Origin: Mermis nigrescens
Taxonomy: Eukaryota; Nematoda; Enoplea; Mermithida; Mermithidae
Reading direction: 5' to 3'
Assembly: GCA_036768485.1 (NCBI GenBank)
Contig: JAVLUZ010000645.1
Coordinates: 1-64,000, forward strand
DNA length: 64,000 bases
Shown here: positions 24,033-34,134 of the stretch, in pieces
Position numbering within the stretch: position 1 is the first letter of the stretch
How the letters are laid out: each line of letters opens with the position of its first letter
Program-made: the position numbers and the translations under genes
Notes under the pieces: generated by a model
Told to the model about the DNA's origin: nothing
The model's input: only the letters and a program-made list of their open reading frames with translations
Database searches by the model: none

Positions 24033-24386
24033 ATGGCTCTTAGAATTATTGACGGATTTTATCGTTTCAATTTCCGGCGAAATCGTAAAGATTCAATCAA
24101 ACTGATTTGCTCGAGGACATCAACCTTGTTACGTCAGAGTAATTCTGAAGATTGCTTTAATAATCCGCATGCAAGATGTTGGAAGTGCAACTCTTTATTG
24201 CAGTGCGAGAAGGATAAATTCTTTTGCGTAAAGTGTACGCACATTCAGCCTCCGGTCAAGTGTTTAAACTATTTTCAGTATTTGGACTCCCCTATCAAAT
24301 ATGATTTAGACTTGGACGCCTTGTCGGATAAATATAAGAAATTACAAGGCCAATTACATCCTGATCGGTTTAGTTCGAAATCTGAG
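24033..24386 (+). CDS. HSCB: HSCB exon 1: mitochondrial Fe-S co-chaperone, N-terminal half
   Basis: It encodes residues 1-118 of the J-protein HscB, which brings the ISCU scaffold with its nascent Fe-S cluster to the mitochondrial HSP70 and stimulates ATP hydrolysis. Residues 1-35 are rich in Arg, Lys and Ser and low in acidic residues, as expected of a mitochondrial presequence. Cysteines 49, 52, 65 and 68 (CWKC and CVKC) form the zinc knuckle of animal HSCB. The J domain starts near residue 80 and has the HPD triad at 109-111, needed for HSP70 activation. I chose the ATG at 24033 (ALRIIDG follows). An upstream in-frame ATG at 23940 would add a hydrophobic run and is less likely. The exon ends in phase 0 at SKSE before a GCAAGT donor. 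Confidence 0.92.
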
Positions 24387-25299
24387 GCAAGTGTTTTATT
24401 AAACTGCTTGTGTAATGTGTATTAAAATGCTTTAGTGCTGGGCAAAATATGAGTAGCTTCAGGGGATAAATCTTGGAATGAATTAACGAAATTAATAGAA
24501 CGTCATGTTTCAAAGATTTTTAGAATTTCGACCAAAATACATATAGGTACGAGTATACCGGATAAGTAATGTTACAATGACAATTTTCGCCCTCAGAGTT
24601 TTTGCTGGAGCCATAAAATATTCATATCGCGAAACATGGATTAAAAACCGGGTTAAATACCTTATAATTTAGTAAATTGGCATTAATAAATATTATTCAA
24701 GACGAAATGTTGGAGGATTTTAAAATGGTCAAAAATTATTCAACAATATACAGATGTATGTTCTTAACAATGCTGATCCAATAAGGAGGTCGTCTCCTTG
24801 CATTGGCCCTTCTATATATTCTTAAATGTCATGCCTAAGTACATAATGGGTTTAATCATCAATGCAGCGATTCAAAGGGCTTGGAGTGGTTCCTGGCTTT
24901 CTGAGGGGTGTTGAAAGTTACTTTTTGTTTAGCGAATGGTCTCTTTATTCATGGATAAAATAGCTCGAATTTCGTGCGAGACTAAGCGGTCGTATTCAAA
25001 AGTGGAATCAATTGGTATGGTGGATTAACAACTTTTAAATGAAACTTAATGCTAGACTTTTAATAACTGAACAGACAGATTGCCTAATATAAATGAAGTC
25101 AACAACTTAGCTGCCGACAAAAAAGGAAAAATAAAATCTTGATTTTTTAGGGGACTTGCGCTTAGCTCAGCTCTATTGATTTCAAAGACAGGTTAGCTGC
25201 TTAAAGTTCATCGACAAAAAATAACTCTGCTTTTAAAACTTTGATTTTTTTTATCGTGTAAAGAAATTATATACTCGTATATACAACATTTCGAGCTTT

Positions 25300-25377
25300 T
25301 TGAAAAGGTTGACCCCCAGAAGTTGAAACCAACCCGCTCCAGATAACTGTAGACCCCAGAATTATATTTTTAGTAAC
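25300..25377 (+). mobile_element. Left half of a CCCC-run MITE split by a hAT element
   Basis: ACCCCCAGAAGTTGAAACC, then AGATAACTGTAGACCCC and the run up to TTTTTAGTAAC continue at 30019 (ATTTTTGGCAATTTTAC to CTTGCTGCCCACGTATG near 30074). The uninterrupted paralogue at 35515-35640 reads straight across this point, which confirms the insertion. Confidence 0.75.
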
Positions 25378-25499
25378 AAGGGATGCACCGGGGCCGCCTT
25401 TTTGATCGGGGCCGGTACCACAGACCGGGACCAACCGGGACCAACTATTTTTGCTATATCCCGGATATACCATGTATAAATATGTTTTTGGCGGCGTTA

Positions 25500-25745
25500 T
25501 GACAACTCGACGCAAGACAACTGGCCTCAAGACAACTGGACGCGGACTTCTCGACACTAAGACAAATCGACGCAAGACAACTAGACACAAAGACAAGTCG
25601 ACGCAAAGCCAGCTCACCTCAAGACAACTCGCCTCCAGACAACTCGCTTCAAGATAACTCGACGCAGACAACTCGATGCAGACAACTCTACTCAAGACAA
25701 CTCGACGCAGACAACTCGACGCAGACAACTCGACACAGACAACTC
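25500..25745 (+). repeat. Minisatellite (GACAACTCGACGCA)n, left arm
   Basis: About 16 units of 14-19 bp with variants such as GACAACTGGCCTCAA. The reverse-complement array at 28720-28985 forms the right arm of the same element, so the two can pair. Long open frames across both are repeat artefacts. Confidence 0.9.
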
Positions 25746-26611
25746 GATGCAACACTATTCTTAGCTATAGTCTTTCTGGGTTCAGAAGGCTAATATAGCT
25801 CTTTTGGGCTAAAAAACAAACTATGCAGCCTGTTAGGACTACAAAACATAGCTTTATAGTTTTTGTACTAAAAGTAGCTATTTAGCTCTTCCGTGATAAA
25901 GTAAAATGGCTAAATATGTTTTTAAAACTCAGGGAACACAACTAAAAAACATTTCTCACTTCTCAGCTCAAAAAAGACTAAATAGAGTTTTCTGAATCTA
26001 AAAAGGCTATATAGCTTATTTTTATGAGCCTAAAAAAGGCTAGATAGCAATGTTTTTTCGGCCAAAATGGCTGTATAGCTATCAGTTTTTCAAAGCTCAG
26101 GGTAGGTAATACCCCTTCCTCACCGTCCACTATGCCCATGTATGAATACTATGCAGTGTAAACAGGCACGTAGCTGTGGGGGAGACAGGGGGGACTAGTC
26201 TTCCCAAAATTTTGAAAATACGAATATTGATATGAATATTTTTCAGTACTTGTTTTCCAATTCTGACTGCCCTTGTCACTTTTGTGAATTAAATATATAA
26301 GGATTCATTGACAATTTTGATTTTCAAGATCATTTTAACTTTATTTTAAGCATTTTGTGGATGAACAAAACAGGTATGTACTATTCGGCGTAAAGCGCTG
26401 AAAATTTTGTTAGCATATTTGCTACTTTTGTATCCAACAATCGTGCAAAAAATGTCTGGTAGCTCAAAATCGTCCATCAGTGAATCGAGTCTTGGACCCA
26501 GGTTTGGGGCATCGAGACTTTTTTGACAGATCTCTTTTTTACTTTTTGAATCTCATGTGTTATTTAACAATAAACTTACTCTACGACATAGGATATGCAG
26601 TGACAATTATA

Positions 26612-26880
26612 TCTGGGCATTGGGGTGGGGGTTAGGAAAGTTTGAACCTCCGAGAATACCTTATACCCAACGTCATAATGAAAATACTCTGCAATATACC
26701 CAAAATGAACGTTTTGAAAATTCTTTCTTCCTTTTTACGATTTTTTTGATACCAGTGGGTAGCGCTCGACAAGAAACGTTAAAAAATAGTTTTTTGCTAT
26801 TGCATCATTTTGAAAAGACAATTTTACCTTTAAAGTATTTTGCACCCGCAGAATTTTGGTGCTGTCCGTGCGCCTGTCAT
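26612..26880 (+). mobile_element. G-run hAT-like MITE, diverged copy
   Basis: CTGGGCATTGGGGTGGGGG at the left, a GGTAGCGCTCGACAAGAAACG core, and GGTGCTGTCCGTGCG at the right. The sequence TGACAATTATA flanks both sides (26601-26611 and 26880-26890), which includes a likely 8-bp duplication. Confidence 0.65.
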
Positions 26881-26886
26881 GACAAT

Positions 26887-27445
26887 TATAGTCTGTTTCA
26901 TTTATTCGAGAGCTTTTTAGTCAATTCTTTTAATGGCTACAGTAAGCGAAACAAGTCGAATTACTGTAATTCGGCAGATCAGCTCAGTGAGGGCGAGTGG
27001 CTGGAATTCTTCCATTTTTAATGCACTAATCCGCCTATATAAATTTAATCTAGGCCTTTAATAAGTACTGGGGCATACTACAGTAAGTGCGCTAAAGAAA
27101 AAGCTATCGGGTGGAATCGAACCCAGTTGTTTCGACACGACAAGCAGACGTTTTACCACTGAGCTATGAGGGAGATCGCGGCGTTTCTTAACATTTTAGT
27201 ATATTGTGTTTAAAGTGTCAACTGAGGATAAGCTGAATGCGCGATTTTTATCTGTAAGTTGATTTATTTGCTGGAAGACGAGAATAAGTTATGTGGCAAA
27301 AATGTTATTGAAAAACCCATCTCTGCTACGTAACTACATAAAGTGAGATCTAGCGAACTATGTACAGTAAATAAGAAAGAAGGGGTTACTGTAGCCTCCA
27401 AAAACATTTACTGAAAAAGCTCTCGGATAAATGAAACAGACTATA
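26887..27445 (-). mobile_element. TATAGTC-family MITE carrying a tRNA-like segment
   Basis: Terminal inverted repeats of about 32 bp begin TATAGTCTGTTTCATTTATT and continue CGAGAGCTTTTT at the left, with the mirror image at 27414-27445 and one mismatch. The TA at each edge fits a TA target. On the - strand the segment 27173-27108 has box A- and B-like motifs (AGCTCAGTGGTAAAACG, GGGTTCGATTCC). The body is shared with 6150-6445. Confidence 0.8.
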
Positions 27446-27509
27446 GATTTATTAGCAGAGCATTCATTGGGTTGCGTCAGTCAGCTGGTGCCGAGTGTTG
27501 TTCTAGGGG

Positions 27510-28500
27510 GATTGGTAAAATCCTGAAACGGAAACGATGGGTATAATCCGGAAACAAAAACGATGGGTTTTCGAGTCATGAACCCTTCTTAAGCGGGAGA
27601 TATTTTAAACGGCCTTAGGTACGTCCATCTTGATGGGGTCTGCTCGGGAAACCCTTGTTTAGACAATTTGGACCACCCCACAGGATGGAGAATCTCCCAA
27701 CGAAACTCGTGGTTAGCTACTGAATACCCCGTTTTAGAGCCCCTGAGCCCTCCTAAAGCAGGAGATGCTTTGCCAGAAACGAGGTTAGATATCTCTATCT
27801 TGATGGGACCTGCCCTCTTGGAAAACCCAGGTTCCGGCGGTCTGGACCATGTATGCACAGCATGGCCGATCTGGGGGGTCAGTCGGTCTGGGGGGGTCAA
27901 AAATGGAGCTTTTTTGGGCCAAAATGAGCTCAAAAACGTGCATAAACGCTAAAATAGCGTTAAAACTACGTTATTACACAGTTTCTAGTCAATTTGAAGC
28001 ACTTTTAAAGGAAATTTTCAATTTTCATCCGTTTTTGGCCTTCATTTTGCTTCATTTTCCCAATAAAATTTTCAATTTTCCCATTCTGGAGGGGTCCGGA
28101 CCCCCACGTGCATGTCTGATCGGGACCACCCCCAGGGTAAAGAAACCCCCTACGGAACTTCTGGTATAGTGAATAATGAGGTATATGTACCTCGTTTTCA
28201 GGCTGCTGAATCCTGCGGCAGACATTTCGCTGGAAACTTGCTTGGGTATTTTAACCTTGATAGGGGCTGCTCGGGAAACCCTGGTCCCAGCACTTTGGAC
28301 CACCCCAGGGCAGAGAAACCCCCGACAGAACCAGTGTTAGCTTCATTTTGTTAAACCCGTTTCGGACCCCCCGATCCCAGCTTAGTGGGTTCTATTTTGC
28401 AAAAATAGGGGTTAGGGATATTCTCGACATCTTTCCTTTTCCGCTTTTTACTGATCGTTTCCGTTTCAACCTCTAATTCCGGATTTCACTTTTTCCCGTT
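27510..28500. repeat. Composite repeat with CGGAAACGAT inverted ends
   Basis: AATCCTGAAACGGAAACGAT near 27522 is mirrored by ATCGTTTCCGTTTCAACC near 28453, suggesting an element about 0.95 kb long. Inside, units near 27626-27690, 27795-27850 and 28255-28330 repeat a motif TTGATGGGGTCTGCTCGGGA plus AACCC...TTTGGACCACCCC. No coding capacity recognised. Confidence 0.5.
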
Positions 28501-28719
28501 GCTTGTAACTTTTTGAGCACTTTAGGTCTATTGTATACATATATCCTCATGCTCAGTGGAAGATTGACGGTAGGGCAGTTGGTCCTGAAAGGGCATTAGC
28601 CTAAGATCGTTGGAAAAAATTGCGTTTTTTACCAATAAGTGTCTAAAAATGGTTAAAAATGCGTCTAAATGGGATTTTTTAATAGAAAACATGAAATTGC
28701 TTGATGCGCAGGATTGTCT

Positions 28720-28985
28720 GCGGCGAGTTATCTGAGGCGAGTTGTCTATCTGCGTCGAGTTATCTCGAGGCAAGTTGTCTGCGTCGAGTTATACGAATGC
28801 GAGTTGTCTTGAAGCCAGTCGTCTGCGTCGAGTTATCTTGAGGTGAGTTGTCCTACGGCGAGTCGTCTGCGTTGAGTTGTCTTTAAGTCGAGTTGTCTTG
28901 GGTCGAGTTATCCTTGCGTCGAGTAGTCTTCGAGTCGAGAAGTCTGAGTCCAGTTGTCCCGAGTCGAGAAGTCTGAGTCCACTTG
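28720..28985 (-). repeat. Minisatellite (TGCGTCGAGTTGTC)n, right arm
   Basis: The reverse-complement counterpart of the array at 25500-25745, with more diverged units (GAGTCGAGAAGTCTGAGTCC). It lies just inside the right end of the Mutator-like element. Confidence 0.88.
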
Positions 28986-29662
28986 TCCGGTCACCGTTTT
29001 TGGCAAAATGTGACTTATGCGAAATAGCGTCTGGGCAAGTCTATGGCAGCCGTTCCACATGTATTTCCGAGTTAAATTAATCATCATAGCTTATATAGGC
29101 CAAAAATTTTTCCCACCCATTATAAAATTTGGCTTAATTCACGTAACTTTCATCATTATCAGCCGAATTACTCTTGTTTTAGATCAGCTGAGTTGAAAAT
29201 AGCTTAAGCAAGGATAGAATTTTCGCGTGCATCATTTATTATGTTAGTGTCGTTTTCAGGTTGTTTGTTCGTGAAAAAGTTACGCCTTGTAGCGTTCTAT
29301 TATTTCGCTTAAACGGCATTGGATTACATGGAACGATTTTAGACTTGCACGCATTTTTACCAATAAATCCTTACAATCTAGCCATTTGTTTGAAATTTTA
29401 TTCAATGTGCCAAATTAACTTTAATATTCATTAATATATACGTGGCATTTATCGTGTTTTGTGTTAGCTCAAAGTCATGTTATCACGCGTAATTTCTCAC
29501 TCAACTAATGATTTTTTATTTTACAGAAACGTCCATTTTAACTTTATACAATTAACTTCATACAAACTTTATATATCAAATGTATAAAACATTTTAACTT
29601 TGTACAAACTTTATATATAAAATGGCATCACTGGTAAGGAAATATCTAAGCCCCCCCCGCCT

Positions 29663-29800
29663 ACGAGTACCTCGATTGAACGCTTGTTCAGTACAAGCGG
29701 CAATATTTGCTCGGATTCCCGTCCTCGTTTGCTGTAAGAGCGATTAGAAACGCTAGTGTATTTGGCGAAAAACTTGAAGATTATCGGTTTTGACTATTAA
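29663..29800 (+). pseudogene. hAT transposase C-terminal dimerisation region, remnant
   Basis: The frame reads TSIERLFSTSGNICSDSRPR, then LL, a stop, and ERLETLVYLAKNLKIIGFDY followed by a stop. The S-x-ERLFSTxGNI...R..L...ETLVYLAKNL pattern is the conserved hAT C-terminal region. Just upstream LVRKYLSPPP (29634-29662) is in another frame across a run of eight C, so a homopolymer slip separates them. No N-terminal zinc finger or DDE core was found, so the enzyme is non-functional. It identifies the surrounding 25378-30010 element as hAT. Confidence 0.85.
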
Positions 29801-30365
29801 ATTGCTGCAGCTATAAACGTGAATAAGCTAAATTTCTGAAATAAAATTTTGACCAATGTTTTGTTATACATGAATGATATGCACAGGCGATTATGCACGA
29901 TTTTCCATCAAAATATCGCCAAAATCCGAACAAACAATAATAAAAATAATAATAAAATCTTAATAATAGGCTAAAAGTTGCGTATTTTGGCCCCGGTGCA
30001 TCCCTAATCCCTAGTAACATTTTTGGCAATTTTACTTATCCTGACCGCCCAAATTTTCTTGCTGCCCACGTATGCTTCTAAGTCGCTTTTGCAGCCTGAT
30101 TCATGTGGCTTAAATATAGTGAAAAAGCTCTCGAATAAAACTTTGTGAACATTTTTTTCGATTTTGAAAGTTTTGGGCTAGCATGGACTGTCCTAAAAAA
30201 TGAAGAAATGGAGAATAATACCTACGTACAAAAAAATTGATGTTTTGCTGCAGTCTTTGTTGATTGGGCCCGGTTTTTTCGGAAAAATTCCCAATCGCAT
30301 GCACTTTAAGTTTTCGTCCGATGTTAGCCTATTTTTTGCTATTCTGCTTGCTTATTTATTTGTAG

Positions 30366-30749
30366 ATGGAACAGGCTAACTCGGCGCATCAAGCTGCATT
30401 AATTAACAAAGCGTACCGCACGTTGTTGGATCCGCTCTCTCGCGCGCTTTACATACTCGAGTTGTTTGATCGACCCATAAGAGAGTCTGACATTGCTTTG
30501 GAAAGTGAATTTTTACTCGAAATGATGGAATTGAACGAGAAAGTGATGGAGTGCGAAAGTCTGGACATTGTAAAATCGATCGGCCAACAAGTTGAGCAGT
30601 CTTTACGACAATTACAGGAGAAATTTTCGCGCGAGTTTGAAATGGGAAAATCGACTGGCAGTTTACAAGAAGCGTACAAAACGGCGTCTATTATGAAATA
30701 TTACCTTTCTGTATTGAAAAACGTTCACAGACGCTTGGGGTTTGCATGA
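30366..30749 (+). CDS. HSCB: HSCB exon 2: rest of J domain and ISCU-binding domain
   Basis: 127 codons plus stop, joined in phase 0 to exon 1 for a 245-residue protein (human HSCB is about 235). It completes the J domain (INKAYRTLLDPLSRALYILEL, helix 4). The C-terminal three-helix HscB domain follows (LESEFLLEMMELNEKVMECE to MKYYLSVLKNVHRRL), which binds the ISCU scaffold. The ATG at 30366 is an internal methionine after the splice acceptor TTTGTAG, not a start. Codon use and length give no sign of decay, so the gene looks functional despite the transposon-filled intron. Confidence 0.92.
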   Translation: MEQANSAHQAALINKAYRTLLDPLSRALYILELFDRPIRESDIALESEFLLEMMELNEKVMECESLDIVKSIGQQVEQSLRQLQEKFSREFEMGKSTGSLQEAYKTASIMKYYLSVLKNVHRRLGFA

Positions 30750-30794
30750 TCGATGTTTCGTTCTAATTCTTATTTTTCGACTGAACTGAATTCA

Positions 30795-31455
30795 AGAAAA
30801 TTTTTCGCTTGAATATTATGAGCACACTTGTGCATGCGGCCGAAGGGTCTTTGGGGGGTTTGCATTGCACCCCTCTCAGAAGTTGAAAACCCCCCGCAGC
30901 ATACATTCCCATAGGGGGGGTGAGGGGGTATTACCCCCACCTCAGGGTCCGAGACTTGAATCACTGTCGGACGATTTTGAGCTATCAAACATTTTCTGTA
31001 TGATTTTTGGGTACAAAAGCAGCGAAGGTATTAAAAATTTTTCGGCGCTTCGCGCCGACTAGTACATTTCTGTTTTGTTTACCCATAAAATACCTAGAAT
31101 GAACTAAAAACGATCTGAAAAGTCAAAATTTTCGATGAATTCTTATATTTTTTGCTTACAAAAGTGACGAAACTATTCAGAATGGGACAAAAGGTAGTTT
31201 AAAATGCACTTTTTCACATTAAAACATGCTATATAGGATGTGTTAGCCATTTTTCATATTTGGCCTGCAAAAAAAGGATAGACTCTAAATTTAGTGGTCC
31301 TAAATTTTGGGATTTCACCCCCCTGAACTTTCGACCTTGGGAAACTATGCCCCGCAGATTACTGTAGACCCCCGCAGAATTCTATTTTTAGCAATATTTT
31401 TGGCGATTTCACCCGACCAGACCCCTCAGAATTTTCTTGCTGCCCATGTATGATT
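30795..31455 (+). repeat. Long CCCC-run repeat with hairpin motif
   Basis: It begins near GCACACTTGTGCATGCGGCC and runs through GGGGGTATTACCCCCACC. A CGGCGCTTCGCGCCG hairpin lies at 31043-31057. It then continues GATTACTGTAGACCCCCGCAG to CTTGCTGCCCATGTATG at 31455. Parts match 19051-19412 (TGTCGGACGATTTTGAGCT; GGATTTCACCC) and the split MITE at 25300/30019, so it may be a longer relative of the CCCC-run MITEs. Confidence 0.5.
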
Positions 31456-31499
31456 CTAAGTAGAAAGTACCTAACACTTGACTGAAAATCAGTTTAAAA

Positions 31500-31976
31500 C
31501 ATTAATGGGCGGCATCGAAATTCTGGGGGGTGCAAGATTTTTAAAAGGTCAAAAAATGGCCTTAAAAATGGTGGTACGGCGAGAAAAACACAAGTTTTCA
31601 ACGTTTCTTATCAAGCACTATCCATTGGCATTAAAAAAATTGCGAAAAAAACAGAAAAAAATTCAAAAATTGAATTCTGGGCGGTATTTTCGTTTCTCGG
31701 GGGTGCGTACCATACGTGGGCAGCAAGAAAATTCTGGGGGGTGCAAGATTTTTTGAAGGTCGAAAAATGGCCTTAAAAATGGTGGTATGGCGATAAAAAC
31801 ACCATTTTTCGACGTTTCTCATCAAGCACTATCCATTGGCATTAAAAAAATTGCGAAAAAAACGAAAAAAATTTTCAAAAATTGAATTCTGGGGGGGGTA
31901 TTTTGGTTTCTGGGGGGTGCATACCCCCCACGCCCAAGTGTGGTGCGTACCCCCAAACCCCCCACGCCAAGGTGTG
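31500..31976 (-). mobile_element. G-run hAT-like MITE, copy 7, split by a second copy
   Basis: The ends are CATTAATGGGCGGC and CACGCCAAGGTGTG. The flanks GTTTAAAA (31492-31499) and GTTTAGGA (31977-31984) match at 6 of 8 positions. It is interrupted at 31711-31942 by a younger copy of the same family. Confidence 0.85.
31711..31942 (-). mobile_element. G-run hAT-like MITE, copy 8, nested inside copy 7
   Basis: 232 bp with perfect 8-bp duplications GTGCGTAC (31703-31710 and 31943-31950) made from the host MITE's own sequence. The ends are CATACGTGGGC and GCCCAAGTGTG. Confidence 0.93.
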
Positions 31977-32269
31977 GTTTAGGAGCTATGTGTGAAATCC
32001 AATTCAAAATTGGTCATGAACTGCGGATTCGACCTTAAATGGGCGGCAGCCGCCAAATTCTGGGGGTCTGATTGGTGTAAAACCGGTGTAAATTCCAAAA
32101 AACATGTCAGAGGTATAATTTTGGGGGTCCACCGGATTCCGGGCCCACGCCTATGTCTGGAATTTCGACTGTTGTTTTGTTTCAGTGGTATATTTTTCAT
32201 ATACAAAATGTACAGGAATTTCTACACTAGAAACGATTCCAAATACCAACGAAATTTTAAATCGGTAAC

Positions 32270-32533
32270 CATACGTGGGCAGCAAGAAATTTCTGGGGGG
32301 GTGCAAGATTTTTTTGAAGGTCAAAAAATGGCCTTAAAAACGATGGTATGGTGATAAAAACACCATTTTTCGACGTTTCTCATCAAGCACTATCCATTGG
32401 CATCAAAAAATTGCGAAAAAAGCGAAAAAAATTTTCAAAAATTGAATTCTGGGGGGGGGCATTTTGATTTCTGGGGGGGGGTATTTTGGTTTCTGGGGGG
32501 TGCATACCCCCCAAACCCCCACGCCCAGGTGTG
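32270..32533 (-). mobile_element. G-run hAT-like MITE, copy 9
   Basis: 264 bp with perfect 8-bp duplications TCGGTAAC (32262-32269 and 32534-32541). The ends are CATACGTGGGC and GCCCAGGTGTG. Confidence 0.93.
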
Positions 32534-32959
32534 TCGGTAACCTTTCTTACATCCTCCGCGTCTTTTGCGCTTTTGAGAGTAGTACATTCAATATACGTAG
32601 ATACATAACTATATTCTTTGTATACTAAGCGTTAATTTACGATAGACTTCGGCTGAAATTACGATGTAGAGAATGGGCAAGATTAAATCTCGCGCTACGT
32701 AAAAATATGTGACACATCTTACTGAAGCACGGCATATAAATAGGGTTGTTAATGGTTATAATAACGTTAGTTGCTGAATAATGAAGCGTTCTTGAAACTT
32801 GTGGAATACTTTTCACAGTGAAAGAATGTTTTGATTTTTCCCGTCAAAATTCTCTATCAGAATGTGTAAAGAATACAAAAATTTATGAAAAATGTTATGC
32901 CGAAAAATGCATTTAAAAAATTAACGATATTTAAATAATGTTAACGTTTAACAACGCTA

Positions 32960-33147
32960 CATGTACATGGGCAGAGCCGAAATTCTTAGGGTCTGTGGTG
33001 TCAACAAAATTTTAAGGGCAAAAGAAGGGTTGGAAAGTTGATGATAGAAGCTAAAACAATTTCTCGACGTTTCACATAGCTTTATTCATTGTAACCAAAA
33101 AATAGCAAGACAAAAACTTTGAAAATTTAAACCTGGGGGTCTGGCTG
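32960..33147 (-). mobile_element. Decayed G-run MITE, left partner of a fused pair
   Basis: CATGGGCAGAGCCGAAATTC near 32966, CTCGACGTTTCACATAGC and the CCTGGGGGTCTGGCTG edge show a reversed, eroded copy. It joins head to head with the + strand copy at 34135-34334, and the Mutator-like element has inserted near the joint. Confidence 0.6.
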
Positions 33148-33156
33148 GTCCACACG

Positions 33157-34131
33157 GGTATTAGTACAATATGTCGCCACATGGTCAGAAAAATGCAAAA
33201 AAAATTCCAGAAGTAAACAAAATATCTGATTAGGGTAAATTGAGATCGCTGATCACGAAAAAAATGTTTAGAAAGTCCGGGGAATGACCGGTCACTTCCT
33301 ATGAGTGACCATTGGTCAAATTAGTACAATATGTCACCACATGGTCAGAAAATTGCAAAAAAAATTCCAGAAGTAAACAAAACATATGATTAGGGTAAAT
33401 CGAGGTCGATGTTCACGAAAAAAATGTTTAGAAAGTCCGGGGAGTGACCGGTCACTTTCTATGTGTGACCATTGGTCAAATGAAATGGTCACACACAAAA
33501 AAATGCTGACAAAAACAATAATTTCTTGGTAAATCGAGGTTGCTGATCACGAAAAAAATGTTGAAAAAGTCTGGAGAGTGACCGGTCACTTTCTACGAGT
33601 GACCATTGGTCAAATGAGATGGTCACACAGAAAATGCTGACAAGAACAATAATTCCTGGGTAAATCGAGGTTGCCGATCACGAAAAAAAATGTTTAAAAA
33701 GTCCGGAGAGTGACCGGTCATTTTCTATGAGTGACCATTGGTCAAATGGACCTCAATTTACCCAGGAATTATTGTTTTTATCAGTATTTTTTGTGTGACC
33801 ATTGCATTTGACCAATGGTCACTCATAGAAAGTGACCGGTCACTCCCCGGACTTTCTAAACATTTTTTTCGTGATCAGCGACTTCGATTTACCCTAATCA
33901 TATGTTTTGTTTACGTCTGAAATTTTTTTTGCAATTTTCTGACCATATGGCGACATATTGTACTAATTTGACCAATGGTCACTGATGGAAAGTGACCGGT
34001 CACTCCCCGGACTTTCTAAACATTTTTTTCGTATTCAGCGACCTCGATTTACCCTAATCACATATTTTGTTTACTTCTGGAGTTTTTTTTTGCATTTTTC
34101 TGACCATGTGGCGACATATTGTACTAATACC
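33157..34131. mobile_element. Foldback Mutator-like element
   Basis: A 975-bp element with perfect 9-bp duplications GTCCACACG (33148-33156 and 34132-34140). The ends GGTATTAGTACAATATGTCG and its exact mirror lead long inverted arms. Each arm contains two or more direct copies of a unit of about 160 bp (GTCACCACATGGTCAG, then AAATCGAGGT, GATCACGAAAAAAATGTTTA, GTGACCGGTCACTTTCTA, GTGACCATTGGTCAAA). The arms meet near 33745-33790. No open frame of note. The 9-bp duplication and foldback form fit Mutator-like elements. Confidence 0.88.
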
Positions 34132-34134
34132 GTC

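Larger units (their letters stand above)
25493..28995. mobile_element. Mutator-like element with minisatellite terminal arrays
   Basis: Perfect 9-bp duplications GTTTTTGGC (25484-25492 and 28996-29004). The ends GGCGTTATGACAACTCGAC and the reverse of its partner GGTGACCGGACAAGTGGAC match at about 12 of 20 positions. Both ends are long arrays of a GACAACTCGACGCA-type repeat in opposite orientation. A 9-bp duplication is the hallmark of Mutator-like elements. No transposase is visible, and the interior is filled with other repeats. Confidence 0.75.
25378..30010. mobile_element. hAT element with transposase remnant, host of a Mutator-like element
   Basis: The ends AAGGGATGCACCGGGGCC and GGCCCCGGTGCATCCCTA are inverted repeats, with CCGGGACC-type repeats inward of the left end. 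The flanks TTAGTAAC (25370-25377) and CTAGTAAC (30011-30018) match at 7 of 8 positions, with four extra bases ATCC before the right one. The empty site is seen at 35575-35595. A C-terminal transposase fragment lies at 29663-29800. The element is interrupted at 25493-28995. Confidence 0.85.
24387..30365 (+). other. HSCB: HSCB intron 1, 5,979 bp, GC-AG type
   Basis: The donor is GAG|GCAAGT and the acceptor TTTATTTGTAG|ATG. Splicing there gives a J domain that aligns without a gap to animal HSCB. A GT donor is available only at 24391 and would add AAG residues and shift the frame. The intron holds a hAT element, a Mutator-like element, a tRNA-like MITE, a G-run MITE and other repeats. Only about 1.2 kb is unassigned. 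Confidence 0.85.

Noticed and set aside
25267..25755. A 162-codon - strand frame rich in Val, Leu and Ser
   Set aside because: It is the antisense of the GACAACTCGACGCA minisatellite. There is no domain.
33157..34131. CRISPR-like direct repeats
   Set aside because: Units are about 160 bp, inverted around a centre, with no unique spacers, in a eukaryotic context, and with a 9-bp target duplication.
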